NCBI GenBank assembly: GCA_944739405.2
Contig: OX123190.2
Coordinates: 83,891,086 to 83,955,085 of the forward strand
Direction of reading: 5' to 3'
DNA: 64,000 bases
Source: Euclidia mi
Lineage: Eukaryota; Arthropoda; Insecta; Lepidoptera; Erebidae
Below the pieces are notes generated by a model, which saw only the letters and a list, made by a program, of their open reading frames with translations, was not told the origin of the DNA and did not search any database. Numbering within the stretch: position 1 is the first letter of the stretch; every line of letters starts with the position of its first letter. A program made the position numbers and the translations under genes. Below, in pieces: positions 42,308 to 53,780 of this stretch.

Positions 42308-45300
42308 GGTTGAATTTCTCGTCATTATCTCGTCTGGCTCTGTGGTGGGACCGCGAGGCTCAGCACGGGCCATCTCACTCCATCTGTTGACTGTCTCTGT
42401 CACTCATACGACGCCGGTCGTTCGCTATCTCACTCTCAACTGTTCATTGATTGTTGATTCTTGAGGGAATGCTGTCTTAGGCTCTTCAGAGGTACGGTAG
42501 GAGGATATTTGCTCATTCCCGTATATTTTTACTACTCTTAATTTTAGTCGATGATATTCTATATTTTCACCATCCTATACGACATGACTAAGTTCGTTAT
42601 TATTTATTCAACATCGATGTTTGAAGTCTCAACTTATATTTGCTTCTATCTAACTCATTATAGTTACCAATATAAAATGAACCGTAGACTTCATATCGAT
42701 GCTAAAATGTATTTTATTCTAAGAGTAGTAGTTCGGTTAAGTATATTTTCTGCAATAATTAATTTATTTCTCCGCAATAATTCGAATGGGAAATTGTAAT
42801 TCAACGAATTTCGCTAAGCAATATTAAATTGGATAAAATTTGTTGTTGAATTTTGCTCTCTACGTATTGGCAATACTAATTTTAATTTTATTTATTTTTT
42901 GATATGGTAACATGAGAATTTTCAGAATCTCGACGCATTGGCAATCTCTATAATATCATGATCTTGGGGCCACTTGAATTATATAATAAATGTTGTTTGG
43001 TCACTCGGTATCTATGCTTTCTGTCAAAATAAATTCTACTTTATTAGAATTCATTAAGTCCTATATTCGCTTGCTATTTTGACAGATTGTGTCGAACTGC
43101 GTGTCTGAAGTATTTCTCGTTGATTTTCAAGTTTGTATCACATATCAATGTTGTTTATATTGTACATAGTGTCGTGTCGTGTGGATGGCTTTATTGTTAA
43201 GCGTTTTAAATGTACCACGGGGACTTCGGATGAACATATTTAGCTTACGTTACAAGAACAGTGTGACGCAAGACTAGTATCAGTACAGCTTGTCTTATGA
43301 CCGTAATGGTTATTTCCACCGTACTATGGAATTCCAGCCAATATTTTACTTCATTGAGAGAAAGAGACGCCGCTATACTTTCGTAGCCCTATCTCTTTCT
43401 GTCACAAAAGTACATTGACAGTGGTACAATGAAGATACTAGTACTAAAGGTCCATTTGCTTTGCAATGTCTTCCAGAGACTTAGCGGGTAAGCAAGTGCC
43501 TAAAATAAAGGTACACGCGGTTTTGAATAAACAACAACCTTACTCTGTTACTTCTGTTAGTAGACATTAAAAAAACTGGACTTTTGGTAATAGCAGAATA
43601 GTAAATTTTATTCACTACTTCGATATAAAAGGAAAAAGTCATTTTACTTTAAAAACAGCAATGTCAAACAGATGATAACTAGGCATTGTTTTATGTACCA
43701 GGCTGTGAGTAGAAACATTGACGTATGTGTCGTGACGTAAGCTAAATATGTTCCATAATAAACAATATTATTTTAGCTCATTTATTTTTTTAGAATCTCC
43801 TCTTGTGTAGTTAGTGATTACAATTTTACTGTTGACTTTGTTTTTGGGCGATTTTCATCAATAGTTGTAATAATACATGCGTTTGTGTTGCCCAAAGATG
43901 TCATATGATTTTATTTTTTATAGTTAACGGCTGTATGAAGCCTGTAACATTAAGTTTTCATTGTCTATGGTAACATGTTATTTGTTTTTAAGGAGTTTTT
44001 GAACGCATTACGTGATGTGTGAGTATTGTGTTGTATGAGCTTGACTGTTAGCTTGTATGTGTGACTGTGTGTGAGTGTTCACTTATATGCATGTGTGTAT
44101 GTTTGGTTTCGTTTCGATTTCATTTGTATCGATATTATCTGGCGATTTTTTATTTCTTTAATTTTATGAATATTTTCTATGATACATTTTAAAAATATGT
44201 TAGCAAAATGGGAGATATCATTAAACGGGCTGCCATAGACTAATAGTTACCTACTGGTATTTTTAAACATTATAAGATTTTAGTTTGATTACTAACGACC
44301 ATAGATAATGTTGCCATAATTATGTTTAACTAAATATTTTATATAATTTTGATATATTATTTTCAATAATTTAATCAGGTTTAATAATGTAAAGATTTAT
44401 TTCGGAAGGTTAATTTTTTTTAAGGTATCGATAGTTTTATTTTTTGAAGTTCAATCCATATAATATCGATACAAATGCCACAGCTTTTGGCTGTCAATAA
44501 TCGTCTACTAAAGTAGCCTTACTAACTTAATTAATATAATCGCTAATAAAATAAATTTTAAAATCGTATATACTTTTTGCTAGATTAATCGATGTGGATT
44601 TAAAATAAAAGGAAAGCATTTGATTCTAAATTGAAATGTAATAAAATGACATTTAGGTGTTTTTATTTTTAGCTTAAATGTTATAATCTTTCAATAGTGT
44701 TTTGCGGCCGCCATTTTCCAATGAGGCTTCGCTAAAACAATGTATTATGTAATTATAGTAATTTTTTAAATTCTTTTTGTAGTTATAAGTAATAATTTAG
44801 GCATGCTGGCTCATTCACATTATTGACGCATTTCGTTTGTAAGAAATCAGTATTATTTATTTCTTATGTATTATTTTATTAATTTTTAGATAAATTGTAA
44901 AGTTTTCGACGGATATTCTGAAAGATAATTACATTTTTATGAATTATTTTGTTATTATATAAGAAATTATCAAGTATTTAAATAAGTGGATTTTATGAAT
45001 TATGAGTGAAAAGGGCCAGCATGGTAGGTTAACATCAGCTGGAGCGGGGGTCAATGTAGCGGACGTATTACGCATCCCCACCCCTCAGTACACAATGCAG
45101 AGATGCCCAAATTTACCCAATAATACCCACCAAGTCTCTAGAGACACACAGCCTTCTCTAGACACAGAGACCGCGTCTCTACACGTACACAGACTCGTCT
45201 CTGGGTGTACACATCATTGTCCTCGTCTCTGCATCATAACATACAGTAGAATGCAGCCCGTTATCCTCTTGTGTTTTTATAAACACTTTGCGAACTTTTG

Positions 45301-47430
45301 ATCAAACTATGCGGAGCTTAAACGTCAGCCTTTTCGTTTTCGACAAATGAGTATATCGTACACTGAAATATTTGTCGTTATATAAGATCACATACAGCGA
45401 AGTCACATCATGCTACTTAAAAGTTCTTAAAATAAGACATGTTTATTTGACATGGAATAATTCGCTAAGCAGTTTTTTTCTGTGAGCTCGCATGATCAAA
45501 ATTCCAACACCATTCCAAAAGTGTTTATAACAATTCAAAACTATAATCCTCCCCAGCTACAAGTTCTTTATAGTTAGAATTAAATTGCTAAACTATTCTG
45601 TTTTAATTATTGAGTATTTAAGATATAAATGGATGACACAAGAATAAATCAAAACACGAAATAATTTTAATAAAGCACATTTGGAAAATATTACCGATCT
45701 ATTTGCACCAACGTTGTTTAAGCGTTTTATAATCTATGGCAAGTTTAAAAAGTTAAAACTTTGTTACAATGACGTTATTAAAAAAATATAACTTTGTTCT
45801 TGTGTTGTGACTGGCAACATTGTATCTGACAAAATGTGTGCTTACTCACTAGTAAACGTGTCTAAATTATTACGCAAATATTTTATTATTTGTTTTTATA
45901 TTTTATTTAACATAACGTTTATGAAATTTACTTTTGTGACAATTTACAATACATATTAGGTTTTCTACTTTATTTTTTTAAAGTTGTTTTAAATACATGT
46001 TGTAAGGATAAATGTTGCCATAATAATTAACACCAAAACTGATATCTGTACCATTAATATTATACTCGTTTCTTACTTCTTATTAGTGTCTGCTAGCCTA
46101 TGCCTTTTACACCCTATTTTACTCTGACTTGGTCAATAATAGATTAATATTGTATTAAAAAGTTTATAAAACTTTTAGCTATTTATTTATATCTAACCGT
46201 TAATGTAAGATCTCACTTGTAAATAAGGCATAGTTACATGTTAAGTGTCCACGAACGCGATTTACTTTACTTAGACCTGACATAGACATTAAAAAAAAAA
46301 ACAAATATGTCAACGTGTGAGTGGATTAACCTTCTGGTCATAATCTATAAGTCGTTTCCATATAACCCGGTTAAAAATAAACTTAGAATAAGTATTATTT
46401 CATAGTCTTTAAGCTTCATATTACCGCGGTTTTCAAGAAGCTTGCTTTGTATGCTTTTTCATTTATTTTTGTGCTGTGACAACACTGAGTATTCGTTGGG
46501 TTTACTGTTATTTAAAATTAGTTTATCGTTCCATTGATGGTTCTATATTATAGATTTTATTACATCATTTTAATGTTATGAACTACTCAATGGATATAAG
46601 AATGAATTCTCCAAAACAATCTGGATAGTATGTTTAATATTATATAGTTATTGTATGTGTTCAGTGAGAATTAGTTATAAAGATCTTGATATTATTTAGT
46701 ATATTTAGACTATGATATCGTGTTAGAGTTAGGTTGCTCTTCCTGACAATTTTCTACCCTTTTACGTACTATGATATGTTTGATGGATAAAATGAAATTT
46801 TAAGGGTAACGCGCAGGTGTAACGTCCTTAAAGTCGCCAGCGTTATGGGAGCTTAGAATTTTAGACTCATTCTAAGATATGACAGATGAGATCTGTATTT
46901 TATTTGTGTCTTTGTAACGTTTTTTGTTAATTAAATATAGAATCATGGTAGAATCGTACCATTTTGGATGACCATACGCTGATGGCAACATCGGGGACGA
47001 TTATTAGACAAGTTGTCTTCATAAAGTTATGCATTTTAATAGGGATATTGTTTTAGTATTTTGTTTAACATCTCATAAATAGGCCTAAAATCACCCTTCT
47101 ATAGATTAAGCCCGTAGTTGATACAGGTCTTAGTATACTTTTGAAATATTTTACTAATGAATATTGGAATGTTTAAAGTTTTACAATGACGATGTCGCTA
47201 CTGCACCATCACCTGTGCCAAAAATATGTAAATATTTTTCCATAATATTAGTATTCTATTGAACATTGTAACCGGATATATTTATCTTATCACCTATAAT
47301 TTGTTATTCTTTATTTTATAACTGTTATTGCAGCCACTAATTCTACCACTTATATTAAAAATGGTTTATAATGGCAACACTTGATCAAAGAGGTCAACGT
47401 GCTGTATTTGAAGTTATAAAATAAAGAAAA
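42308..47430 (+). other. probable long 3'UTR and downstream flank of PKC
   Basis: Very AT-rich, with no recognisable transposon in over 5 kb, unlike every other interval of this size here. Several AATAAA signals occur (42985, 43028, 43504, 43526 and a cluster near 47400). TGTAAATA, a Pumilio-type motif, occurs at 46218 and 47227. A long 3'UTR ending at one of these signals is plausible. The exact end cannot be read from sequence. The 99-codon frame at 45002-45301 has no motif. Confidence 0.4.
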
Positions 47431-48219
47431 TATTTCTTCAAATAAATTTATTTTAATTCCAACGCTTATATAAATTATGACACTGCAACTATTTCTGTGA
47501 TATATCATCCTTCACGGACTACGGGGAAGAGTTGTTTAGATTCGACTACTAACTAATAATCAAAATGTATAACTTGAAATCTCACACCATCTTCACTAGG
47601 TATCTATTTATTTAAGAACCAATGTGCCAAAAATTTCTTTTCACCCATTTTAATTATCATAATCTACGAGAAACTGAACAACTCTTTGCAGTACGTTTAT
47701 CGGTCTATTCAATTTGGCGCCAAATCGTTGTCATTATCTGTGGCTGTAGGAAAAGCGCGCGGTTTTTTGACGCCCGCCATGTTTGAAAAGACCATAATAT
47801 TTAATAATTAAAGTGCACTTTCTTTCCGTTAATCTACCGTCGTCGCGTCTCACTAGGAATAATTAATAATTATTAAAATTTTGAATTTTAACCAATTTGC
47901 GAGAATAAGATGTGGTCGCTTGCGGGCGCGGTAGTTGTGACGAGATGTGGGTGCGTGCGCACGCGATCATGGGTTATGAGATTTTATTGCATATTCTATT
48001 ATTAATATCGATAGTGTAGTAACAGTATTTCGATTTGTAGTATTAAATTTGTCATTTTCAAGGATTTTTGGGCGTGTAGGCATGTGCCGGCGGGCGGCCG
48101 TGGTGTCGCTCGTCCGGTCAGGACCCGGGATCTCTGGTTGTTTGTATGGATTTTCTCGAAAGTGAATGTCGATTGTACTCAACAATATAAATTTCTAATC
48201 CATTAGATTTTATGTGTGT
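47431..48219. other. intergenic gap between convergent genes
   Basis: No coding signal. A GC-rich patch (47920-48125) contains gcgtgcgcacgcg but no recognised element. Confidence 0.45.
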
Positions 48220-48225
48220 TTTATT
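48220..48225 (-). terminator. poly(A) signal of Ttc36
   Basis: AATAAA on the minus strand, 84 nt after the Ttc36 stop codon. It is the first such signal in that direction. Confidence 0.6.
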
Positions 48226-48308
48226 TACAACAAAAATTCCTTTAAAATACAATATAAACATAAAAAGCTAAACAATAGTAAGTATATACAATGAAGATAT
48301 AAAGATGA

Positions 48309-48392
48309 TTATAGCTTGATTTCCTTTTCTCCTCTCATGACTTGACTGAGCATCTGGTTACACAGCGCTGCGTAGGGATTCAACTCCACAAC
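48309..48392 (-). CDS. Ttc36: Ttc36 exon 4: C-terminus
   Basis: 84 nt after acceptor atgtttcag. It encodes VVELNPYAALCNQMLSQVMR and a short basic tail, ending TAA at 48309-48311. Confidence 0.94.
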   Translation of the reverse strand, partial: VVELNPYAALCNQMLSQVMRGEKEIKL

Positions 48393-51300
48393 CTGAAACA
48401 TAAATACAATCACCATTAACTTTGATGTTTGAAGACTCCAAACGTAGTGTAGGACGCCCTCCGGCTAGGTGGAGTGACGATATAGGCAAAGTGGCTGGCA
48501 GCGCCTGGACACGAAGAGCCGAAAATCGGTCTCAGTGGCGTGCCATTGGAGAGGCTTATATCCAGCAGTGGACTAGGTACTGCAGGCTGATGATGATGAT
48601 GATTCGCGAAGAATCAGAAGTATGAAGTAAGAAAATAAAAGCGGAAGCTCCGAGCTCTCCCACCCGAAACTGAAAGTAGCTGCCGTTGGAAAGACCCAAA
48701 GCAGCTTCCTTTTTCGTCAGGTCTTAAACTACCTAGTCTGAATCGCCACTGCTCGACATAACATACCAGTTCAAAGGTATTAGATCCCAAGTGACATCAA
48801 GCCGCCACGGACCATCAATAGCGTAAAACTATTGTACCATTCGATAGGGTCCTTAGGCGCTCTTATTTACCGAATCAACAATACGATTGTTTACTAGGAT
48901 ATTTTGCAAAGGGATGCAAGAGTTTTTGCGTGCCATTTAAAGAAAATGAAATTCCTTGTGAATAAATACAAAATATATTGCGTAACGTGTGTTACGTTTT
49001 GTCTACGGCTAACCAGCATTAATCGAATTGGCGGACAAATCTTTCGGTCATTTACTTGTTTGCAAAATAAATCGCCAAGGAATCCATATCCCAAGACTTA
49101 GGCCTACCCTGAAAAATAACCCTTTACATGCCAACTGTGTTAATGGAGGCGTATGTCCAGCAATAGACGTCTCTAGAGACAATAATGATGGGAGGAAGCT
49201 CACCTGTTTCTTAGCGAAGCTGCTGCCAAGTTTAGCGGCCTCAGTGAAGACAGCGCGCGCGTCGTCATCGGCTCCTCCCTTGCGCAGCAGCACGCCGCGC
49301 TGACAGAGCGCCAGGGCGCGCGCGCGGGACTTCTTACCCGCCGTCAGCTCTAGCGCGCGATCCAGGTCGGACATCGCGTCTGACGAGCAAATAGTATTGT
49401 AGTTGCAAGTATAGGGTATAATACACGGTGTAAATAGACCCTTAACGAAAATTAAAATCCCATTGTACCAATCATTACGAACATTTTTTACCCCGGCACC
49501 GTACTTGGGAAATCACTGCTTCTGAAGATATTGAGATAAGATAAAGAGGTATTATTACAAAATCGATGCATTTCTCGCGCTAATTTGTCCTATGCACCCA
49601 TGGATGGCACGCACTTTACAAGTTTACATTGCGACTTATAAAATATATGCCTAAGTACTTTTTAATGCCAAAATCTTTTTCGTTTCGCTGGCATTATTTT
49701 TCCTAAGTATGACTTGGCGTGATGTGCAAAACGAGTACCTATGTAGACTTTGATTGCCGTGACTTTGGTTTGGGGATTGTTCTTTTGACAACGTGTGTAA
49801 TGTCACATTACACATGTGTGTATGTAGGTAGGCATGGCAATTTGAGGGCATAGTAGGTATTTAACATTTGCCTCGTCCACAGGTACTCTGTAAATTTATG
49901 CTCTAACAGTGTTGGATCGATTCTTAAGGCTAGCGTCCACTAGGCTCGCCGAGCCGAGCCGAATCGAAACGCAAAAAGTCGCCTCCTATATATTTCTATG
50001 AACCTGCGTTCATTAGCGACGAGCCGCGGCGCGCCGAATCGAATCTACCGCGCGCACCGCTCGTCAGGCGAATTTCTGCGGCGACGCGTTTCGACTCGAC
50101 TCGGCGCGCCTTAGTGGACGCGGGTCAGCGGATGAGTGTAGACGAGTACTACATGGCGTAAATACCTACACAAAAAGTTATCGAAACGAATGAAGAGCTG
50201 TTAATTTCGCTAGCTCAGAAATATACTGAACTTAATGATCATGACTGCCTCATTAGTCTCGCGGCATAAATGTGCGCGTGGGATTGGGAGGTCTCGGGTT
50301 CGATTCCCGGGTCGGGCAAAGTGTTATTGGGTTTTTCCGTTAGGAAATTCTCAGTAGCAGCACGGAGTCTGGTAATGTGCCCGGTACGGCAATAGGCTCG
50401 CCCTCTATTACGCGGGACCTAAAAAATTCATGGCGAAATGTGGGTGTAATATTACACCTCTACCTACCCCTTCGGGGATACATGCGTGATTCTAAAAAAA
50501 AAATTATGATCATGAAGACACTCATTATCATGACAAGCAGCGTAGACTAAATATATGGGAAGAAATGGCGAGAATAATGAACGAATTTGAAACAAGAACA
50601 TATCTTCGTCCGAGCTATCCATCATTGACAACACAAGCACAACCTACAGCAGCCAGTCGCCGACTGCTGGCTTCGATTCGATTCGTCTGTAATGAACGCA
50701 CGCGGATAAAATGCGACTCGGCGCGATTCGACTGTAGTCGACGCCAGGCTTTACAGTTACTTTACTCTTTGGATTCTTAGCTCACAGTCGAGTTCAACTG
50801 TCACAGGATCTGCCTCATGTCCCTCCGTTCCAGTCTATCTACATACCTACATAGACAATTCGGTTGTTGTTACTAAGTACAATTATTTAGTAAATTCTTC
50901 TTTAAAATAATATGTGGCAAGTAAAGGTAGGTGTCGTGGGCACATATTACTTACAAATCGAGATTTTCTTTAGAATGTTTGTTTGCAGAAAGTATGCACC
51001 TACCACCTGCTAGTAAGTAGGTACCTAGGGCTATAGTATACCTAGGTAGGTACCTACCTAGGTATACTATAGCCTTACATAAATGATACGAGTGACCTCC
51101 TAATTATTTTGAATTATAGAACCTTTTTTGAAGTCGGTTTAAAATCATCGTGAGGCGCTTACCATCGTCCTTCTGCATGAGTCGGAGCAGTTGTGCGCGG
51201 TCGTTGTAGGCAGCGGCTCTGTCGGGTGCCGCGAGCACGCCCCTCGTGATCAACTCCAGAGCCTCCTGTAGCTTCCCCGCCTCGGCCAGCTGTACGCCTT

Positions 51301-53780
51301 CAGCACATAGGGTTACGGATTCCTTGTACGCCTCTGTGGTGGGCTCTGAAAAGATAATACTGGGTTAACTGTTAAGTAGGTTGTTTTATGACAACTAAAG
51401 TCGCACTTTTAACATGAGTAGGTACATACTACCAAAGAGCTCAGATATTTACATAGAGGCGCATTTCCTATGGGCGCTCTGAAGACAAACTTTCCGTGAC
51501 CCAAATTGGCGCTTGGCGGCGTGGCAGTCGCGCTGTGACAGCTGTCTCTACGAGAGCAAGAGGGACGAACGTTCCTCCAGTGTATCTTAACTACGAGAGC
51601 AAGAGAGACGGAGAACGACGCCAGCGCCGCAAACGGCGCCAACTAAAAACTAAACTGCGGCCAGATCCCACTTGGAATAGGCACACGAAATTAAGGCACA
51701 AAAAATTCTATGTATAAATATGTATTCATTGCTACCACTAATATCCAGAACCGCAGACTTGACATTAGGAATTCATATCGAGATGATAAATAAAGTCATC
51801 CCGTGACCACGGCTGGTGTAACCCATGCCGAAACGTCGGGGCAAAAAGAAAAGTATTGCAACTTTTTTTTTTTCTTTACTTATCTACTGTTTTTGCTAAG
51901 TAGGTAATTAGGTAGATATTGCAATTTTCCGTATCTAGTTTTGGATCGAAAAGCCCGCAGGCGTTAGAAACTCGGCGCATAATAAAAATAAATAAATGCC
52001 ACAAGTGTGTAATCTAAAATTATTACGAAATTTCTTTGGTATCGCGACTTTTACAAGTGTGGGTCGGCAATTTTTTTATGAGAGCCCGGGTTTGATTATC
52101 TGATCAATGGTAAGTAGCTCTTAAGGTACGACGTGCTGACAGTAAGCTAATCGATTCTAATTCGAAAATTTGCGGAAGGTTACGAGAGGTAAAACCGCCA
52201 CTTATAATAGTCAGGTACTTAAATTATAGAGCAACTGTATTGTAAACAATTTTTTGTAATGTAATCTGGCACTGCTACACCAGTGGGCTAGAACTAGGTG
52301 GTCTATGTACCTATCTAGAGATGCTGTCAGGTACAAGTGACAACACCATGAATAGGGAATGCAAATCTCGCGAGATTTGGGCACAAGCGAGATCTCGCGA
52401 GTTTATGAAGCCAATCTCGCGAGATCTCGCCAATTTCGAGATCTCGCGAGATTGGCAGTTTTGTATGTTTTTTTGTAAATAATTGCAATATTTGAATAAT
52501 TTAGGACAAATATAATACCATTTTAAGTAGGTCTTAAGATAAACATCATTATTATTCACGAATTTTTCAATAGACTTTTATGCTTTAAGCATTGTTTGAC
52601 GTACCTACCTCTATAATTTTTTAATAAACTTTTATGAAGTAAACTTTTACGGACGTATCTGCCAAATAAGAAATGAAAGAAACAACCAGTCTTCGCTTCT
52701 AATATGAAACAAAAATACTTTAGTATTAAAACATTTATTTTACCTATAATAAACAAAACAACGCGAGGAGGTCAAAAAAAAACTTACGTTATGTTACTAA
52801 ACTGAGGTATTATTATCAATTAGGTAAATATAATTATATCTACTCAGTAGACCTTTTAGATATTACAGATTAATTAACAAAATATACCAATAAGGCAGAC
52901 TATTAGAAATTACAGATCCTAATTAACAAAATATACCAATCAAAGGAAAGATTGGTTCAGTTCAAATCACAAGTCATTATTACGAATTATTTTCAAAGTA
53001 GCTCCTTCAGAAGCACAAAATGTCCAAAGAATCGTCTACGAAACGGCTACCTTTTCTGTTGGCCAGATAATCAGCCGCTGAGAAGGCCCTTTCGAATTCA
53101 ACGCTAATTGAACCGCAGTTCTCAGGCAGACATCCACGAACTGCAAAAGTTTGCCTTTTGACCCACCTGACTCATATAAATTCATTTCATTTTTTATTAA
53201 TGCCGATACCTACAGATTGTGATCCGTCCGTGTCAGTTTGCGCTTCGAATAAGACGTTTTTATGCTCGAGTGCAATCTCATAAATCTCGCGAGATCTCGC
53301 CCTTTTTTCGACCGAGATTAATCTCGCTGAAAAATCTCGTTCTCGCGAGATCGAGATCGAGATTGCATTCCCTAACCATGAACACCTCCTCGAACTGCAC
53401 AACTATATAGGTAAGCTATGTAAATGATGTCTAGTTTTCCGTCTTTTCCCAAAGACAAATAGATTACTACTATTTGCTCATACACGATTTACCATTTAGG
53501 TACCTTACGACACCCAATGTATGAAACGTGGTAGTGACACGATGTCTTCTTAATCCATCACCACACGGAGTTAATCATAATCCGTCTGTCTGGATAAAAC
53601 GTACGAGGGCTTCTACAACTTCCACCATTACTATAAGTGCCTACATAGGTACATACCTTCTTCCTCCTCAGGAAATGTGTCCTTTTCATCAGCCACCACA
53701 TCCGCGATTGTCGCTGTAGGATCAAAGATACTCCTCAGGACGGCCTTGTCTCTGTCACTGAGATGTTCTAGCGCTGCCAT
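48309..53780 (-). CDS. Ttc36: TTC36-type tetratricopeptide repeat protein, complete
   Basis: Four minus-strand exons (53657-53780, 51163-51345, 49204-49379, 48309-48392) join in consistent phases to 567 nt, giving 188 residues. Human TTC36 has about the same length. The N-terminal block LSDRDKAVLRSIFDP is the family signature. Three TPR-like helix pairs follow at about residues 43-145 (CAEGVQLAEAGKLQEALELI; AAAYNDRAQLLRLMQKDD; ALALCQRGVLLRKGGADDDA). The C-terminal block has LNPYAALCNQML. TPRs form a groove for protein partners. In vertebrates TTC36 has been linked to HSP70 and to tyrosine catabolism, but the insect role is not shown by sequence. No signal peptide or membrane segment is seen, so it is likely cytosolic. 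It converges with PKC. Confidence 0.93.
48422..48605 (+). mobile_element. LINE 3' end (C-terminal ORF fragment)
   Basis: The plus strand encodes VGRPPARWSDDIGKVAGSAW and SQWRAIGEAYIQQWTRYC, a C-terminal signature of a lepidopteran non-LTR retrotransposon. A (tga)n tail follows. Severely 5'-truncated, it lies in the last Ttc36 intron, antisense to that gene. Confidence 0.75.
49204..49379 (-). CDS. Ttc36: Ttc36 exon 3: end of TPR 2 and TPR 3
   Basis: 176 nt between tgctcgtcag and gtgagc. It encodes DAMSDLDRALELTAGKKSRA, LALCQRGVLLRKGGADDDAR and FTEAAKLGSSFAKKQ. Very GC-rich. Confidence 0.94.
49933..50121. mobile_element. short MITE with GCGTCCACTA ends
   Basis: Left end gcgtccactaggc, right end gccttagtggacgc, about 190 bp, GC-rich with repeated gccgagccga and cgaatcgaa motifs. 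A fragment of the same family lies at about 50655-50755. The target duplication is unclear. Confidence 0.55.
50270..50500 (+). repeat. tRNA-derived SINE
   Basis: A truncated head keeps the B box (gggttcgattccc, about 50297-50309). The body and tail match 24963-25205, and it ends in an A-run. Confidence 0.78.
51029..51074. repeat. 46-bp perfect palindrome
   Basis: Two 23-bp halves, exact inverses with no loop, centred in gtaggtacctac. It lies in Ttc36 intron 2, about 90 bp from exon 2. Confidence 0.92.
51163..51345 (-). CDS. Ttc36: Ttc36 exon 2: TPR 1 and most of TPR 2
   Basis: 183 nt between acceptor tatcttttcag and donor gtaagc. It encodes EAYKESVTLCAEGVQLAEAG and AAPDRAAAYNDRAQLLRLMQ. Phases match the neighbouring exons. 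Confidence 0.93.
51795..51850 (+). repeat. 'gaccacggctggtgtaaccc' repeat fragment
   Basis: gtgaccacggctggtgtaac then ccgaaacgtcggggcaaa. The motif recurs at 63633-63680 and within the hairpin region at 62890-62970, and is common in Lepidoptera. Confidence 0.5.
52353..53374 (-). mobile_element. hAT transposon relic in Ttc36 intron 1
   Basis: The ends are TAGGGAATGCAA and its inverse TTGCATTCCCTA. They are flanked by ACCATGAA at 52345-52352 and 53375-53382, a perfect 8-bp target duplication. Both subterminal regions are packed with CTCGCGAGATCTCGCGAG-type palindromes, probable transposase binding sites. The 1.0-kb body is internally deleted and retains only the transposase C-terminus (next entry). 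Confidence 0.88.
53007..53160 (-). pseudogene. remnant of hAT transposase dimerisation domain
   Basis: The minus-strand frame reads NCGSISVEFERAFSAADYLA then NRKGSRFVDDSLDILCF and a stop at 53007. This is the hATC dimerisation motif (ERxFSxAGxLxxxxRxxLxxxxLxxLxFL type). The DDE core and zinc finger are absent. Confidence 0.75.
53657..53780 (-). CDS. Ttc36: Ttc36 exon 1
   Basis: 124 nt from ATG (53778-53780) to donor gtatgt. It encodes MAALEHLSDRDKAVLRSIFD and an acidic stretch ending FPEEEE, closing one base into a codon. The start is chosen because it begins the conserved N-terminal block at the expected distance. Confidence 0.9.

Noticed and set aside
45002..45301. 99-codon plus-strand frame starting MSEKGQHGR
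   Set aside because: No domain, low-complexity GTCTCT-rich DNA, and located in the probable PKC 3' region.
48422..48625. Small host gene encoding VGRPPARWSDDIG
   Set aside because: The peptide is the known-type C-terminus of a non-LTR retrotransposon followed by its (tga)n tail.
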